A program made the translations under genes and the position numbers. Below the pieces are notes generated by a model. It was not told the origin of the DNA. It searched no databases and worked only from the letters and a program-made list of their open reading frames with translations. DNA of 36,905 bases from Acetobacteraceae bacterium (lineage in GTDB: Bacteria > Pseudomonadota > Alphaproteobacteria > Acetobacterales > Acetobacteraceae), in assembly GCA_024280945.1 (NCBI GenBank), contig JAMXLO010000021.1:1-36905 (forward strand), given 5' to 3'. Position 1 is the first letter of the stretch, and each line of letters starts with the position of its first letter. Shown piece after piece: positions 8,258 to 16,590 of this stretch.

Positions 8258-8722
8258 CTAATGTTCACGCATCGTCGCCAAGGCTTCCCGGCAGCCCGGC
8301 GACAGGCTCTCCCGGTGGTCAGCCAGACAGGCAAGCGCCCGACCGCCACCCAACCCGACCCCTCGGCAATATTGCCGGAAATCACCGCCGCAGACGCGGC
8401 GCATCATTGCCGCCCGCTCGCGCGGTGGCGCCATTGGTGCTGCCTGGCCCGGGACGGCGCCAGCCGCTGGGGATGCCGCCGCCCCACGCTCGGTTGCGCC
8501 AACCGCGGACTGACACGCCGGCGAAAGGCTCGCGATGTTCGCCTGCAGGCACTGCAACGAGGCGGCCCCACCGGTCGGCACGCCCGCGCAGTGCGCCTGA
8601 TAGTCGCCGCGGCACGACTGACGAATGGCATTGACCTGCGCCTGAGATGGCTGTTGCGCGGCACCGGTACCAGCCGCTCCGAGCGCCAATCCGGTCAGCA
8701 ACATGAGTAGTCCGGGCCTCAT
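8258..8722 (-). CDS. Secreted Cys-rich repeat protein (PF00839 type)
   Basis: This is a 154-residue exported protein. The first about 22 residues are a signal peptide ending in GAA. Two copies of a four-Cys module follow: Cys 37, 45, 58, 70 and Cys 111, 119, 132, 144. The spacing (7, 12 and 11 residues between Cys) is identical in both copies. Each copy reads C-x-GD[YF]-x2-[HY]C and ends in SLSPxC, as in the Cys-rich GLG1-like family common in alphaproteobacteria. The copies are joined by an Ala/Pro/Gly linker. The eight Cys probably form disulfides in the periplasm. Function is unknown. GGGGGAA lies 5 bases before the ATG. Confidence 0.85.
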   Translation of the reverse strand: MRPGLLMLLTGLALGAAGTGAAQQPSQAQVNAIRQSCRGDYQAHCAGVPTGGAASLQCLQANIASLSPACQSAVGATERGAAASPAAGAVPGQAAPMAPPRERAAMMRRVCGGDFRQYCRGVGLGGGRALACLADHRESLSPGCREALATMREH

Positions 8723-8829
8723 CGTATTCCCCCTCAGGACGCACCAGATACCGCATAGTACGGCGGTGCACGCGGTTCGCCAATTGCGATGCGATCGGTT
8801 AGCATCGTGCAGCGATCAGGAGACCCGAC

Positions 8830-9999
8830 ATGACCGAAGCGTGCATTATCGGCTGGGCACATTCTCCATTCGGCAGGCTGGAGGATCCCGACGTCGAGGC
8901 GTTAATCGGCAGGGTTGCTCGCGCCGCCATCGATGACGCCGGAATTGCTCCAAGCGATGTCGAAGCGAGCTTCGTCAGCCTGTTCAACAACGGGTTTTCT
9001 GCGCAGGACTTTCCGGCGTCACTGGTTCTGCAGCACGTACCGGAACTGCGATTCCGCCCGATCACCCGATTTGAGAATGCCTGCGCCTCGGGATCGGCCG
9101 CGGTGCATGGCGCGCGCGACTTCCTTGCCGCGGGACGCGGCCGCTTCGCGCTGGTGATCGGCGTGGAGAAGATGACTGCCACACCAGGTCCGCAGGTAGG
9201 CGACATACTGCTGAAAGCGAGCTACCAGAAGGAAGAGGCCGACATTCCTGCCGGTTTCGCCGGTGTCTTCGGGCGCATCGCCGAACGCTACTTCCAGCGC
9301 TATGGCGATCAATCGGATGCGCTGGCGGCAATCGCGGCCAAGAACCACAAGAATGGCGTCGACAATTCTTATGCGCAGATGCGCAAGGACCTCGGCTATG
9401 AATTCTGTCGCAACCTCAGCGAAAAGAACCCTTACGTTGCGCCACCGCTTAAGCGCACGGATTGCTCATTGGTATCCGATGGTGCCGCGGCACTGGTGAT
9501 GACCGATGAGGAGACGGCGCGCACCATGGGCAAGGCGGTGCGATTCCGCGCGGCAGTGCAGGTGAACGACTTCCTGCCGATCAGCAAGCGCGACATCACC
9601 CGTTTTGAAGGCGCCAGCGAGGCATGGCGGCGCGCGCTCGATTCTGCAAACGTGAAACTGCAGGACCTGTCGTTCGTCGAATCGCATGACTGCTTCACCA
9701 TCGCCGAGTTGCTGGAATACGAGGCAATGGGGCTGACCCCGCCCGGCCAGGGTGCGCGCGCGGTGCTCGAAGGCTGGACGGCGAAGGACGGTAGACTGCC
9801 AGTGAACCCGTCGGGCGGACTGAAGGCAAAAGGCCACCCGATCGGCGCGACCGGCGTGTCGATGCACGCGATCACCGCCATGCAGCTGACCGGGCAGGCG
9901 GGAGCCATGCAATTGCCGAAGGCGGATATCGGCGGCGTGTTCAACATGGGCGGCGCGGCGGTGGCGAACTACGTGTCGATCCTCGAGGCGGTGTGCTGA
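8830..9999 (+). CDS. Thiolase family protein, SCP-x type acetyl-CoA acyltransferase
   Basis: This is a 389-residue cytosolic thiolase-fold enzyme. The acyl-accepting nucleophile is Cys85 in FENACASGSAA. The catalytic His336 lies in NPSGGLKAKGHPIGATG. The HDCFT motif (in VESHDCFTIAE) is typical of the SCP-x/lipid-transfer branch. The last conserved block reads FNMGGAAVANY, so the second Cys of classical thiolases (CxG) is absent, which is usual for this branch. It probably cleaves or forms a beta-ketoacyl-CoA. AGGAG lies about 8 bases before the ATG. It ends one base from the convergent hydrolase. Together with the P450 pair downstream it fits breakdown of a lipid, terpenoid or branched alkyl chain (inference from context). 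Confidence 0.9.
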   Translation: MTEACIIGWAHSPFGRLEDPDVEALIGRVARAAIDDAGIAPSDVEASFVSLFNNGFSAQDFPASLVLQHVPELRFRPITRFENACASGSAAVHGARDFLAAGRGRFALVIGVEKMTATPGPQVGDILLKASYQKEEADIPAGFAGVFGRIAERYFQRYGDQSDALAAIAAKNHKNGVDNSYAQMRKDLGYEFCRNLSEKNPYVAPPLKRTDCSLVSDGAAALVMTDEETARTMGKAVRFRAAVQVNDFLPISKRDITRFEGASEAWRRALDSANVKLQDLSFVESHDCFTIAELLEYEAMGLTPPGQGARAVLEGWTAKDGRLPVNPSGGLKAKGHPIGATGVSMHAITAMQLTGQAGAMQLPKADIGGVFNMGGAAVANYVSILEAVC

Positions 10000-10000
10000 G

Positions 10001-10807
10001 TCACGCGCCGAGAAACTTCAGCACCGCGGCGCTGTAGTGCACCGGATCGTCCTCGAACATGAAATGTTTGGCGTCGGGGATGATTGCGGTGCGCGAGTTC
10101 GGCACATGTGCGGCCAGTGCCCGCAATACGCGCGGCAACGGGCCCGGCGTATCGGCACCGAGCACAAACAGCGTTGGCACGCTGATGCCTTCGGCATCGC
10201 TGCGCGAAAATGGCCGACGCTGTTCGTTGATCTGACCCAGGAGCGTGCGCGCATTGTCGCGCCAGGTCTGGCGCACCGTTGCCGGGATGCTGGCCCAGGG
10301 CAGCCCCACGATTTCACTGAAGATCATCAATGCGCCGTCGATATCGCTGGCGCGGATGCGATCGGCAGCAGAGATGTAGCGGGTACCGAACGACGCCGGA
10401 GGCGGCGGCGCGTCGGCCGGAGCCAATGATGCATCGATGTCGCCGCCGGGCTCCGCCAGAATGAGACGGCGTAGCAGGTCCGGCCGCTGCTGTGCGACCC
10501 TGAATGCGATGTGGCCGCCACGCGAGTGCCCCATCAGGTCAACAGGCCCGACCCCCAGCGCCTCGATGAAGGCGATCACATCGGCCACGTGCTGCGCGAT
10601 CGTGTAGTCCGAACCGATACCGTCCCAGTGTTCTGGAAAGAAGTGCCGCAGGCTGAGGGAGGTCACGCGACGATGCTGGGACAGTGGACCCATCACAGGG
10701 GACCAGACGCGAAAATCTCCAAGGGTACCGTGTACGCAGACCAACGGCACGCCATGCCCCAACTCGATATACGCCAAGTCATAGCCATTGACGCGATGAT
10801 GCAGCAT
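10001..10807 (-). CDS. Alpha/beta-fold hydrolase
   Basis: This is a 268-residue soluble hydrolase. The nucleophile elbow is GHSRGG with Ser95, the oxyanion region VCVHGTLGDFRVW is near residue 23, and the catalytic His is 248 in DAKHFMFED. The start is ATG 10807, preceded by GAGAGG; a longer frame from 11071 runs through the ferredoxin gene on the other strand and is not credible. The substrate could be an ester, lactone or epoxide and cannot be told from sequence. It is divergent from the ferredoxin/P450 genes, with about 115 bases between, and may be co-regulated with them. Confidence 0.9.
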   Translation of the reverse strand: MLHHRVNGYDLAYIELGHGVPLVCVHGTLGDFRVWSPVMGPLSQHRRVTSLSLRHFFPEHWDGIGSDYTIAQHVADVIAFIEALGVGPVDLMGHSRGGHIAFRVAQQRPDLLRRLILAEPGGDIDASLAPADAPPPPASFGTRYISAADRIRASDIDGALMIFSEIVGLPWASIPATVRQTWRDNARTLLGQINEQRRPFSRSDAEGISVPTLFVLGADTPGPLPRVLRALAAHVPNSRTAIIPDAKHFMFEDDPVHYSAAVLKFLGA

Positions 10808-10833
10808 TCCGACCTCTCGTGGCGGCTTGGTAA

Positions 10834-10862
10834 TTGACACTTCCTCCCAGCGGGTATGGCAT
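10834..10862 (+). promoter_or_regulatory. Candidate promoter for the ferredoxin-P450 genes
   Basis: A perfect TTGACA (10834-10839) is followed after 17 bases by TGGCAT, a poor -10 match (3 of 6). It lies in the 114-base divergent gap, about 60 bases upstream of the ferredoxin ATG. The -35 is good and the -10 is weak, so this is only a candidate. Confidence 0.3.
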
Positions 10863-10921
10863 GCTACCAGCGGGGCAACAACTTGCGGCCGATACAGCGG
10901 CCCGTGCGCCTGGGAGGCAGC

Positions 10922-11248
10922 ATGCCGGAAGTGACCTACATCGAATTCGACGGCACCCCTCATCGCGTGGAGGTACCGCTCGGCACATCCGTCATGCGCG
11001 GCGCCGTGGACAACAACGTGCCTGGTATCGATGCCGATTGTGGTGGCGAATGCGCGTGCGCGACCTGCCACGTCTATGTCGACGCAGCCTGGCTGGATAA
11101 GGTCGCCCTGCCCGAGCCGGGCTCGCAGGAAGCCGCCATGCTGAGCTTTGCCGCGGTGGCCCAGCCAGACTCACGCCTGTCGTGTCAGATAACGATGCGC
11201 GAGGAGCTCGCAGGACTCGTCGTACGCATGCCGGAAGGACAGCACTGA
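10922..11248 (+). CDS. [2Fe-2S] ferredoxin, adrenodoxin/putidaredoxin type
   Basis: This is a 108-residue electron carrier. The cluster ligands are Cys40, Cys46, Cys49 and Cys88, in [15 protein letters not shown] and SCQI, the spacing of the P450-linked (ISC-like) ferredoxins. Cys44 is an extra Cys that is common in this group. GGGAGG lies just before ATG 10922. The gene is 35 bases upstream of the first P450 and clearly in the same transcription unit, so it should pass electrons to one or both P450s. The NADH-dependent reductase that would reduce it is not in the window. Confidence 0.95.
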   Translation: MPEVTYIEFDGTPHRVEVPLGTSVMRGAVDNNVPGIDADCGGECACATCHVYVDAAWLDKVALPEPGSQEAAMLSFAAVAQPDSRLSCQITMREELAGLVVRMPEGQH

Positions 11249-11283
11249 AGCCGGATTGAACCGGCGTACTGGAGGACAATGCC

Positions 11284-12537
11284 ATGGACGCCAATGTGAG
11301 TTTCGACCCGCGCGAGGACGCCTACTCGAAGCCACTCGACCAGATCGATGTCAGCGTCCCCGAACTCTACCAGAACGACGTCTATCAACCGTATTTCGAA
11401 CGGCTGCGTCGCGAGGACCCGGTGCACTACACCGCCGACAGCCATTTTGGCCCTTACTGGTCGGTGACCCGCTACAAGGACATCATGAGTGTTGCGATCA
11501 ACAACCAGGTGTTCTCCTCGCGCTGGGATCTGGGCGGCGTCAGGCTGGAAGACCAGGTGCAAGGCTACGAGCGCCCGAGCTTCATCCAGATGGACGAGCC
11601 GGATCACGGCGAACGTCGCAAGGCGGTCAGCCCCGTAGTGGCGCCTGGCAACCTCGCGCGCATGGAAGGCCTGGTGCGCGAACGCACCATCACCGTGCTG
11701 GACAACCTGCCGCGCAACGAAACGTTCGATTGGGTCAAGGACGTGTCGGTTGAGCTGACCTCGCGCATGCTGGCAACGCTGTTCGACTGGCCAATTGAAG
11801 ATCGTCATCGCCTGATGTTCTGGTCCGACGTCACCGTGTGCCACGTCGATACGCCAGACGCACCGGTGCACTCCGAGGCCGAGCGGTATACCGAATTGCA
11901 GAAGATGGCCACCGCGATGAAGGCGCTGTGGGATGAACGGGCCGCGAGTAACTCGCCGCGCTACGACCTCATCTCGATGATGGCGCACGCGGATGCGACA
12001 CGGAACATGGACTTCCGCGAGCTGTTGGCGAATTGCAGCCTGCTGATCGTCGGCGGCAACGACACGACGCGCAATTCGATGTCGGGTGGCGTGTGGGGCT
12101 TTTCGAAATATCCCGAGGCGTACCGGAAGCTACGGGAAAATCCCGAGCTTGTGCCCAGTGCCATCTCCGAGATCATTCGCTGGCACACGCCGGTGCTGCA
12201 TCTGCGGCGCACTGCCCTGCAGGATTTCGAACTTGGCGGCAAGACGATCCGCAAAGGCGACAAGGTGGCGATGTGGTTCGTCTCCGGCAATCGCGACGAG
12301 GACGCGATCAGGGATCCGCACGAGCTGATCGTCGATCGCCCGCGGGCGCGCGAGCATATCTCGTTCGGTTTCGGCGTGCATCGCTGTGTCGGCAATCGTC
12401 TGGCCGAGCTGCAGTTGCGCATCCTGTGGGAAGAGATTCTGAAGCGCGACTTCGAGATCGAGGTGATGGACAAGCCAAAGTACCTGCGCTCGAACATAAT
12501 CCATGGCATCCGCGAACTGCCGGTGCAGATTCACTGA
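11284..12537 (+). CDS. Cytochrome P450, CYP153-like (first copy)
   Basis: This is a 417-residue soluble monooxygenase. The haem ligand is Cys368 in FGFGVHRCVGNRLAELQLR. The I-helix oxygen-activation motif is GGNDTT near 256-261. The ExxR pair of the K helix is in AISEIIRWHTP. The stretches RREDPVHYT, VTRYKDIM, FSS, RRTALQDFELGGKTIRKGDK and SGNRDEDAI match bacterial CYP153 enzymes, which hydroxylate terminal carbons of alkanes, fatty chains and some terpenes. The ribosome site GGAGGA precedes the ATG. It lies between the ferredoxin gene and a second P450 of equal length. The CYP153-like assignment is from remembered motifs; the exact subfamily and substrate need a tree. Confidence 0.92.
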   Translation: MDANVSFDPREDAYSKPLDQIDVSVPELYQNDVYQPYFERLRREDPVHYTADSHFGPYWSVTRYKDIMSVAINNQVFSSRWDLGGVRLEDQVQGYERPSFIQMDEPDHGERRKAVSPVVAPGNLARMEGLVRERTITVLDNLPRNETFDWVKDVSVELTSRMLATLFDWPIEDRHRLMFWSDVTVCHVDTPDAPVHSEAERYTELQKMATAMKALWDERAASNSPRYDLISMMAHADATRNMDFRELLANCSLLIVGGNDTTRNSMSGGVWGFSKYPEAYRKLRENPELVPSAISEIIRWHTPVLHLRRTALQDFELGGKTIRKGDKVAMWFVSGNRDEDAIRDPHELIVDRPRAREHISFGFGVHRCVGNRLAELQLRILWEEILKRDFEIEVMDKPKYLRSNIIHGIRELPVQIH

Positions 12538-12550
12538 AGGGAGGACCACC

Positions 12551-13804
12551 ATGAACGCACCGGTCGACATGGACCATAAGGCACTCGCCTGGTCGATGCC
12601 GCTCGACAAGATCGATGTCAGCGATCCGCGGCTCTACTATGACGACGTCTGGCATCCATATTTCGCGCGGCTGCGCCGAGAGGATCCAGTACACTACACG
12701 CCGGAAAGCCCCTATGGGCCGTACTGGGCTGTCACCAAGTACAAGGACATCGTGCAGGTCGAGGTGAACCATAAGGTGTTCTCTTCGTCCGACGATGTCG
12801 GCGGCGTGCAGATCAACGACGCACCGAAGGGGTTGGAGCGCACCAGCTTCATCCGCATGGATCCGCCCGAGCATGACGATCAGCGGCGGGAGGTCAGTTC
12901 GACGGTCAACCCGATCACCCTGGCCAAGATGGAAAGCTTGATCCGCCAGCGCACCAACACGGTGCTGGACCGCCTGCCGCGCGGCGAGACTTTCAACTGG
13001 GTCGAGCATGTGTCGATCGAGCTGACATCGATGATGCTGGCGACGCTGTTCGACTATCCGATCGAGGACAAGGCGCGGCTGATCCGCTGGTCCGACACGT
13101 TCATCTGCGACATCAACGCGCCCGACGCCCCGGTGCACTCCGAGGAGGAGCGCTTCGCCGAGCAGATGCGCTTCGCCGAACACATGAACGGGTTCTGGGA
13201 AGAGCGTGCGCATAAGCCAAAGAGCTTCGACGTGATCTCCATCATGGCGCATGGCGAGGCGACCAGCAAAATGACGCTGCGCCAGCGCATGGGTATCCTC
13301 ATCCTGTTCCTGGTCGGCGGCAACGACACGACGCGCAACTCGATGTCCGGCGGATTGCTCGGGCTGAGCCGCTTTCCCGATCAGTGGCGGAAGCTGCGAG
13401 AGCATCCCGAACTGGTGCCCAGCGCCATCTCGGAGTTCATTCGTTGGCAGACGCCGGTCATTCACATGCGGCGTACGGCGCTTGCCGATGCTGAGATTGG
13501 TGGCAAGCCGATCAAGGCAGGCGACAAGGTGGTGATCTGGTATATTTCCGGCAATCGCGACGAAGACGTGATCGACCGAGCGGACGAGGTGATCGTCGAC
13601 CGGAAACGCCCACGAGAGCACATGTCGTTCGGCTTTGGCATCCACCGTTGCCTTGGCAACCGATTGGCTGAACTGCAACTGCGTATTCTGTGGGAAGAGA
13701 TCCTGCGGCGCGACCTGCGCATCGAGGTGGTCGACAAGCCGGTATATGCCTACTCCAACTTCCTGCACGCGATCCGCCAGTTGCCGGTGCGGATCGCCGT
13801 CTGA
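12551..13804 (+). CDS. Cytochrome P450, CYP153-like (second copy)
   Basis: This is a 417-residue paralogue of the upstream P450, starting 13 bases after its stop behind GGGAGGACC. The haem ligand is Cys367 in FGFGIHRCLGNRLAELQLR; the I-helix has GGNDTT and the K helix AISEFIRWQTP. The two proteins share long identical blocks (RLRREDPVHYT, VGGNDTTRNSMSGG, NPELVPSAISE/HPELVPSAISE, AELQLRILWEEIL). They differ most in the B-C and F-G regions that shape the substrate pocket. This suggests an old tandem duplication followed by divergence in substrate use. The frame from 12503 seen upstream overlaps the first P450 and is not the start. Confidence 0.92.
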   Translation: MNAPVDMDHKALAWSMPLDKIDVSDPRLYYDDVWHPYFARLRREDPVHYTPESPYGPYWAVTKYKDIVQVEVNHKVFSSSDDVGGVQINDAPKGLERTSFIRMDPPEHDDQRREVSSTVNPITLAKMESLIRQRTNTVLDRLPRGETFNWVEHVSIELTSMMLATLFDYPIEDKARLIRWSDTFICDINAPDAPVHSEEERFAEQMRFAEHMNGFWEERAHKPKSFDVISIMAHGEATSKMTLRQRMGILILFLVGGNDTTRNSMSGGLLGLSRFPDQWRKLREHPELVPSAISEFIRWQTPVIHMRRTALADAEIGGKPIKAGDKVVIWYISGNRDEDVIDRADEVIVDRKRPREHMSFGFGIHRCLGNRLAELQLRILWEEILRRDLRIEVVDKPVYAYSNFLHAIRQLPVRIAV

Positions 13805-13826
13805 CCATCGGTCACCCGCGCCGCCC

Positions 13827-15221
13827 TTACGGCGACAGAGCTCTCTCCGACGATGCCGCCGGCGTGGACAAGGCGGCATCGATCTCGTCTAACGAACGGC
13901 CACGTGTTTCGATGCCGATGAACCAGAAAGCGACGGCGCCCAGCACGTACCAAAAGGCGAAATAGTTGAATGCGGGGACCAGCGCATCCAGCGTCGCCTT
14001 CGGTGCCACGTAGTTAGACGATCCCGCAATTACGGCGAGGCCAGCTGGGCCGATGAACTTGCCAAGATTGCCGACGCCGTAAACAAAGCCCATGCCGCTG
14101 CCGCGCAGTCGCGCCGGCCACAACTCTCCCATGTACGGACCGACGATCGAGTAGTTGCCGCTGCCGAAGAAGTTCTGCAGCACAATCATCAGGAAGAACA
14201 TCGAAATGCCGCCGATGAACACGCTGTTCAGGTAGCCGGCGAGCGACATGAACACAGCGGCCACGACGCAGCTCAGCACGCCGGATGCGCGGCGGCCCAT
14301 CGCGTCAGAAATCCACGAGCAGAAAAAACGGCCCGCTACCGCCGCAACGCTCACCCAGATGGCCAGCTTCGATGCCTCGGCTGGGGTGACCTGCAACACC
14401 ATCACAAACAGTGTCACCATCCATAATGTCAGGCCTACTCCACCCGTCTGCGTCAGCCCGGTCAGACAGCCGGTGATAAGACTGCGTGGATATTTGAACA
14501 ACTCCATCCAGCGGGTGTGCTCCGGCGCAGGTATGGTGTCAGGCAACGTGATGGAGCGGGGGTCCACCTGCAACGCCCAGGCGATCGAGCGACGCGCCTC
14601 CTCGACCCGCCCCATGCGCATCAGCCAATACGGCGATTCCGGAACCCAGGCGCGGATATACAGCGTCAACGCCGCCGGCAACAGTCCGACGGCGAACATA
14701 CCACGCCAGCCGATATACGGCGTGGCATACGCTCCCAGGAACGCGCCGAGCAGCACGCCGACCGGCAACATCGTCGTGGTGAGCCCGGTGATCCACCCGC
14801 GCCTCGCCGACGGCACAAATTCCTGCACCAGTGTTATGTCGACCGAGTAGAGGCCGGTCACGCCGAGTCCGATGATAAAACGGCAGATGACGAGATAGAT
14901 CCACGCTCCATGTGGCGTCACCGCCATCGCGCCGGTGGCGAGGGAAAAATTAAGCACGGTGGCGATCATCACCTTGCGGCGGCCAATCTTGTCCGCGAGC
15001 CACCCGTAGAACAACGAACCGAACGGCGCGCTGATCCCCGAGGCCAACAGGATCAGCCCCGACTCGCCATAGGTCAGATTCCAGTCCTTGACGATGAACG
15101 CCAGAACAAATCCGATCAGGAAGAAGTCGAAGAAATCGAGCATGTCGCCAATTGTTGCGGCGAGCGCGATCTTCCACTGGTTCGCGGTCAGCTTGTGTCG
15201 CCGATCGATTAGATCGAGCAT
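13827..15221 (-). CDS. MFS transporter, AAHS/sugar-porter-like
   Basis: This is a 464-residue inner-membrane transporter with about 12 hydrophobic segments. The start is ATG 15221 behind AAGGAGGG; the longer frame to 15614 overlaps the deacetylase gene and is rejected. The first segment has DMLDFFDFFLIGFVLAF, an acidic motif seen in aromatic-acid/H+ symporters. The loop between segments 2 and 3 has GWLADKIGRRKVM, the MFS signature, and VPESPYWLM follows segment 6. It probably imports an organic acid or aromatic compound with protons. It is convergent with the P450 pair, so a shared pathway is possible but not shown. Confidence 0.9.
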   Translation of the reverse strand: MLDLIDRRHKLTANQWKIALAATIGDMLDFFDFFLIGFVLAFIVKDWNLTYGESGLILLASGISAPFGSLFYGWLADKIGRRKVMIATVLNFSLATGAMAVTPHGAWIYLVICRFIIGLGVTGLYSVDITLVQEFVPSARRGWITGLTTTMLPVGVLLGAFLGAYATPYIGWRGMFAVGLLPAALTLYIRAWVPESPYWLMRMGRVEEARRSIAWALQVDPRSITLPDTIPAPEHTRWMELFKYPRSLITGCLTGLTQTGGVGLTLWMVTLFVMVLQVTPAEASKLAIWVSVAAVAGRFFCSWISDAMGRRASGVLSCVVAAVFMSLAGYLNSVFIGGISMFFLMIVLQNFFGSGNYSIVGPYMGELWPARLRGSGMGFVYGVGNLGKFIGPAGLAVIAGSSNYVAPKATLDALVPAFNYFAFWYVLGAVAFWFIGIETRGRSLDEIDAALSTPAASSERALSP

Positions 15222-15452
15222 CTTGGACCCTCCTTGAGACTCGCCCGATCTGGCGAAACGGGCGGTCCGTTGCCTTCTTGCATAGCAGAGGCGCGGTAAC
15301 GCGGAGCGCAGCTTGGCAGTCAAGCTGCAGCACGATCCCGTCAGCACTGTATCGCAAAGCGCCGAACACCAGCAATGCTGCCTCTTCCCGTCCATTGGCA
15401 ATCCGGCGCAGCATGGTGGCACGAAACAGTGAAAATCGTAGGAGGACAGCTG

Positions 15453-16358
15453 ATGAACGATGCAACTCCGCATCCGACCGAGCAGCCCTGGCAGTGGTCC
15501 GAGGCCAGGTGGCGCAGCATCGTCGGCCGCGCGCGCGCCGGACGCAGTCTGAAACCAAAGGCTTGGCCAGACGGTGCCCGCTGTGCCGTCGCAATCAGCT
15601 TCGATGCTGATCACGAAACCATCCCGCTGCGTGATGGCGACGAAAGCCCGATGCGGATCAGCCAGGGCCAGTACGGCAACCGCCAGGCCACGCCGCGCAT
15701 CCGCCAGCTGCTGGAGCGCGAGTCCATTCCGGCATCATTTTTCTATCCCGCCGTCTCGGCCTTGCTGCATCCCGAGGAAGTGCGTGCGCTCGCCGATGAC
15801 GGCCACGAGATCGGCATACATTCATGGATACATGAGGCCAACACGACCCTGCCGCGCGAGGCGGAACGCGACCTGACGTTCCGCGCCGCCGAGACGCTGG
15901 GGAGGATCGCCGGCCGTGATCCGGTTGGTATGCGCACCGCGAGCTGGGACTTCTCTGTCCATACGCTCGACATCGTCCGCGAGCTCGGGCTGCTGTACGA
16001 CAGCTCGCTGATGGCGGACGACGATCCCTACGAACTAATGGACGCTGGCGAACCGACCGGCATCGTCGAGCTGCCGCCGGAATGGATCCGCGACGATGCG
16101 GTATATTACAACTTCGTCCGCTTCTCGGCACTGCGGCCCTACACGCCGCCCTCGGCGGTCGAAGAGATCTTCACTGCTGAATTCGATGGTGCATGGGACG
16201 AAGGCGGCCTGTTCCTCCTCACCATGCACCCGCATATCACCGGCCATCGTTCGCGGATGCCTGTGCTTGCGCGGCTGATCAAGCATATGAAGGCGCGCGG
16301 CAAGTGCTGGTTCGCCACGCATGAACAGGTGGCGCGGTGGTGCAAAGACAACGCTTAA
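15453..16358 (+). CDS. Polysaccharide deacetylase family protein (NodB fold, PuuE/PgdA-like)
   Basis: This is a 301-residue protein. NodB-homology motifs are visible: SFDADHE with Asp51 and Asp53, the metal-binding IHSWIHE with His123 and His127, and RTASWDFS with Arg161 and Trp165. The later LFLLTMHPHITGHRSRM is the last conserved block of the group that includes cytosolic allantoinase PuuE and the Helicobacter-type PgdA. There is no signal peptide, so a cytosolic role on a small amide or ureide is more likely than cell-wall deacetylation. AGGAGGA precedes the ATG. It is divergent from the MFS gene across about 230 bases, a pairing that suggests import and then hydrolysis of one compound. 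Confidence 0.88.
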   Translation: MNDATPHPTEQPWQWSEARWRSIVGRARAGRSLKPKAWPDGARCAVAISFDADHETIPLRDGDESPMRISQGQYGNRQATPRIRQLLERESIPASFFYPAVSALLHPEEVRALADDGHEIGIHSWIHEANTTLPREAERDLTFRAAETLGRIAGRDPVGMRTASWDFSVHTLDIVRELGLLYDSSLMADDDPYELMDAGEPTGIVELPPEWIRDDAVYYNFVRFSALRPYTPPSAVEEIFTAEFDGAWDEGGLFLLTMHPHITGHRSRMPVLARLIKHMKARGKCWFATHEQVARWCKDNA

Positions 16359-16377
16359 CCTAGCGCCGGCCAGCGTA

Positions 16378-16435
16378 GTGGTTCCGAAGCCCGCCATACC
16401 GGCGCAGCGTGCTCCGTAGCGGACTTCGGAACCAC
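16378..16435. repeat. Long inverted repeat between deacetylase and cyclase genes
   Basis: A 17-base arm (16378-16394) and its near-perfect complement (16419-16435; one mismatch) face each other across 24 bases. The core of the arms is GTGGTTCCGAAG / CTTCGGAACCAC. It begins 20 bases after the deacetylase stop, so it could end that transcript, but it is followed by GAAAACC rather than T-rich sequence. It may instead be an mRNA-stabilising hairpin or a dispersed repeat. Confidence 0.7.
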
Positions 16436-16590
16436 GAAAACCACACTAGGCTCAGTTCCGATTAGACGGTTGTAGCCGTCTGTTGCTGTGTTTGATGGAC
16501 ATAGGCGTCCGAACCAATCATACTTCCTAATGGTATTGCGGAACTGGGGAAGCGTCGTGGTCGCACTACCATCGGGCGCATCCTTCGTAC

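Noticed and set aside
10808-11071. N-terminal extension of the alpha/beta hydrolase
   Set aside because: It lies antisense to the ferredoxin gene and matches nothing; the start at 10807 has a good ribosome site and fits the family.
13819-13834. Small hairpin CGCCG/CGGCG between the convergent P450 and MFS genes
   Set aside because: Only 5 bp, overlaps the end of the MFS gene and lacks a T-run; too weak to call a terminator.
12308-13879. A 523-codon open frame on the minus strand, opposite both P450 genes
   Set aside because: It mirrors the codon bias of the P450 genes, has no ribosome site and no recognisable domain. The plus-strand genes have clear haem and I-helix motifs.
15222-15614. N-terminal extension of the MFS transporter to 595 residues
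   Set aside because: It overlaps the deacetylase gene, is not membrane-like at the family's start, and a strong AAGGAGGG precedes the inner ATG at 15221.
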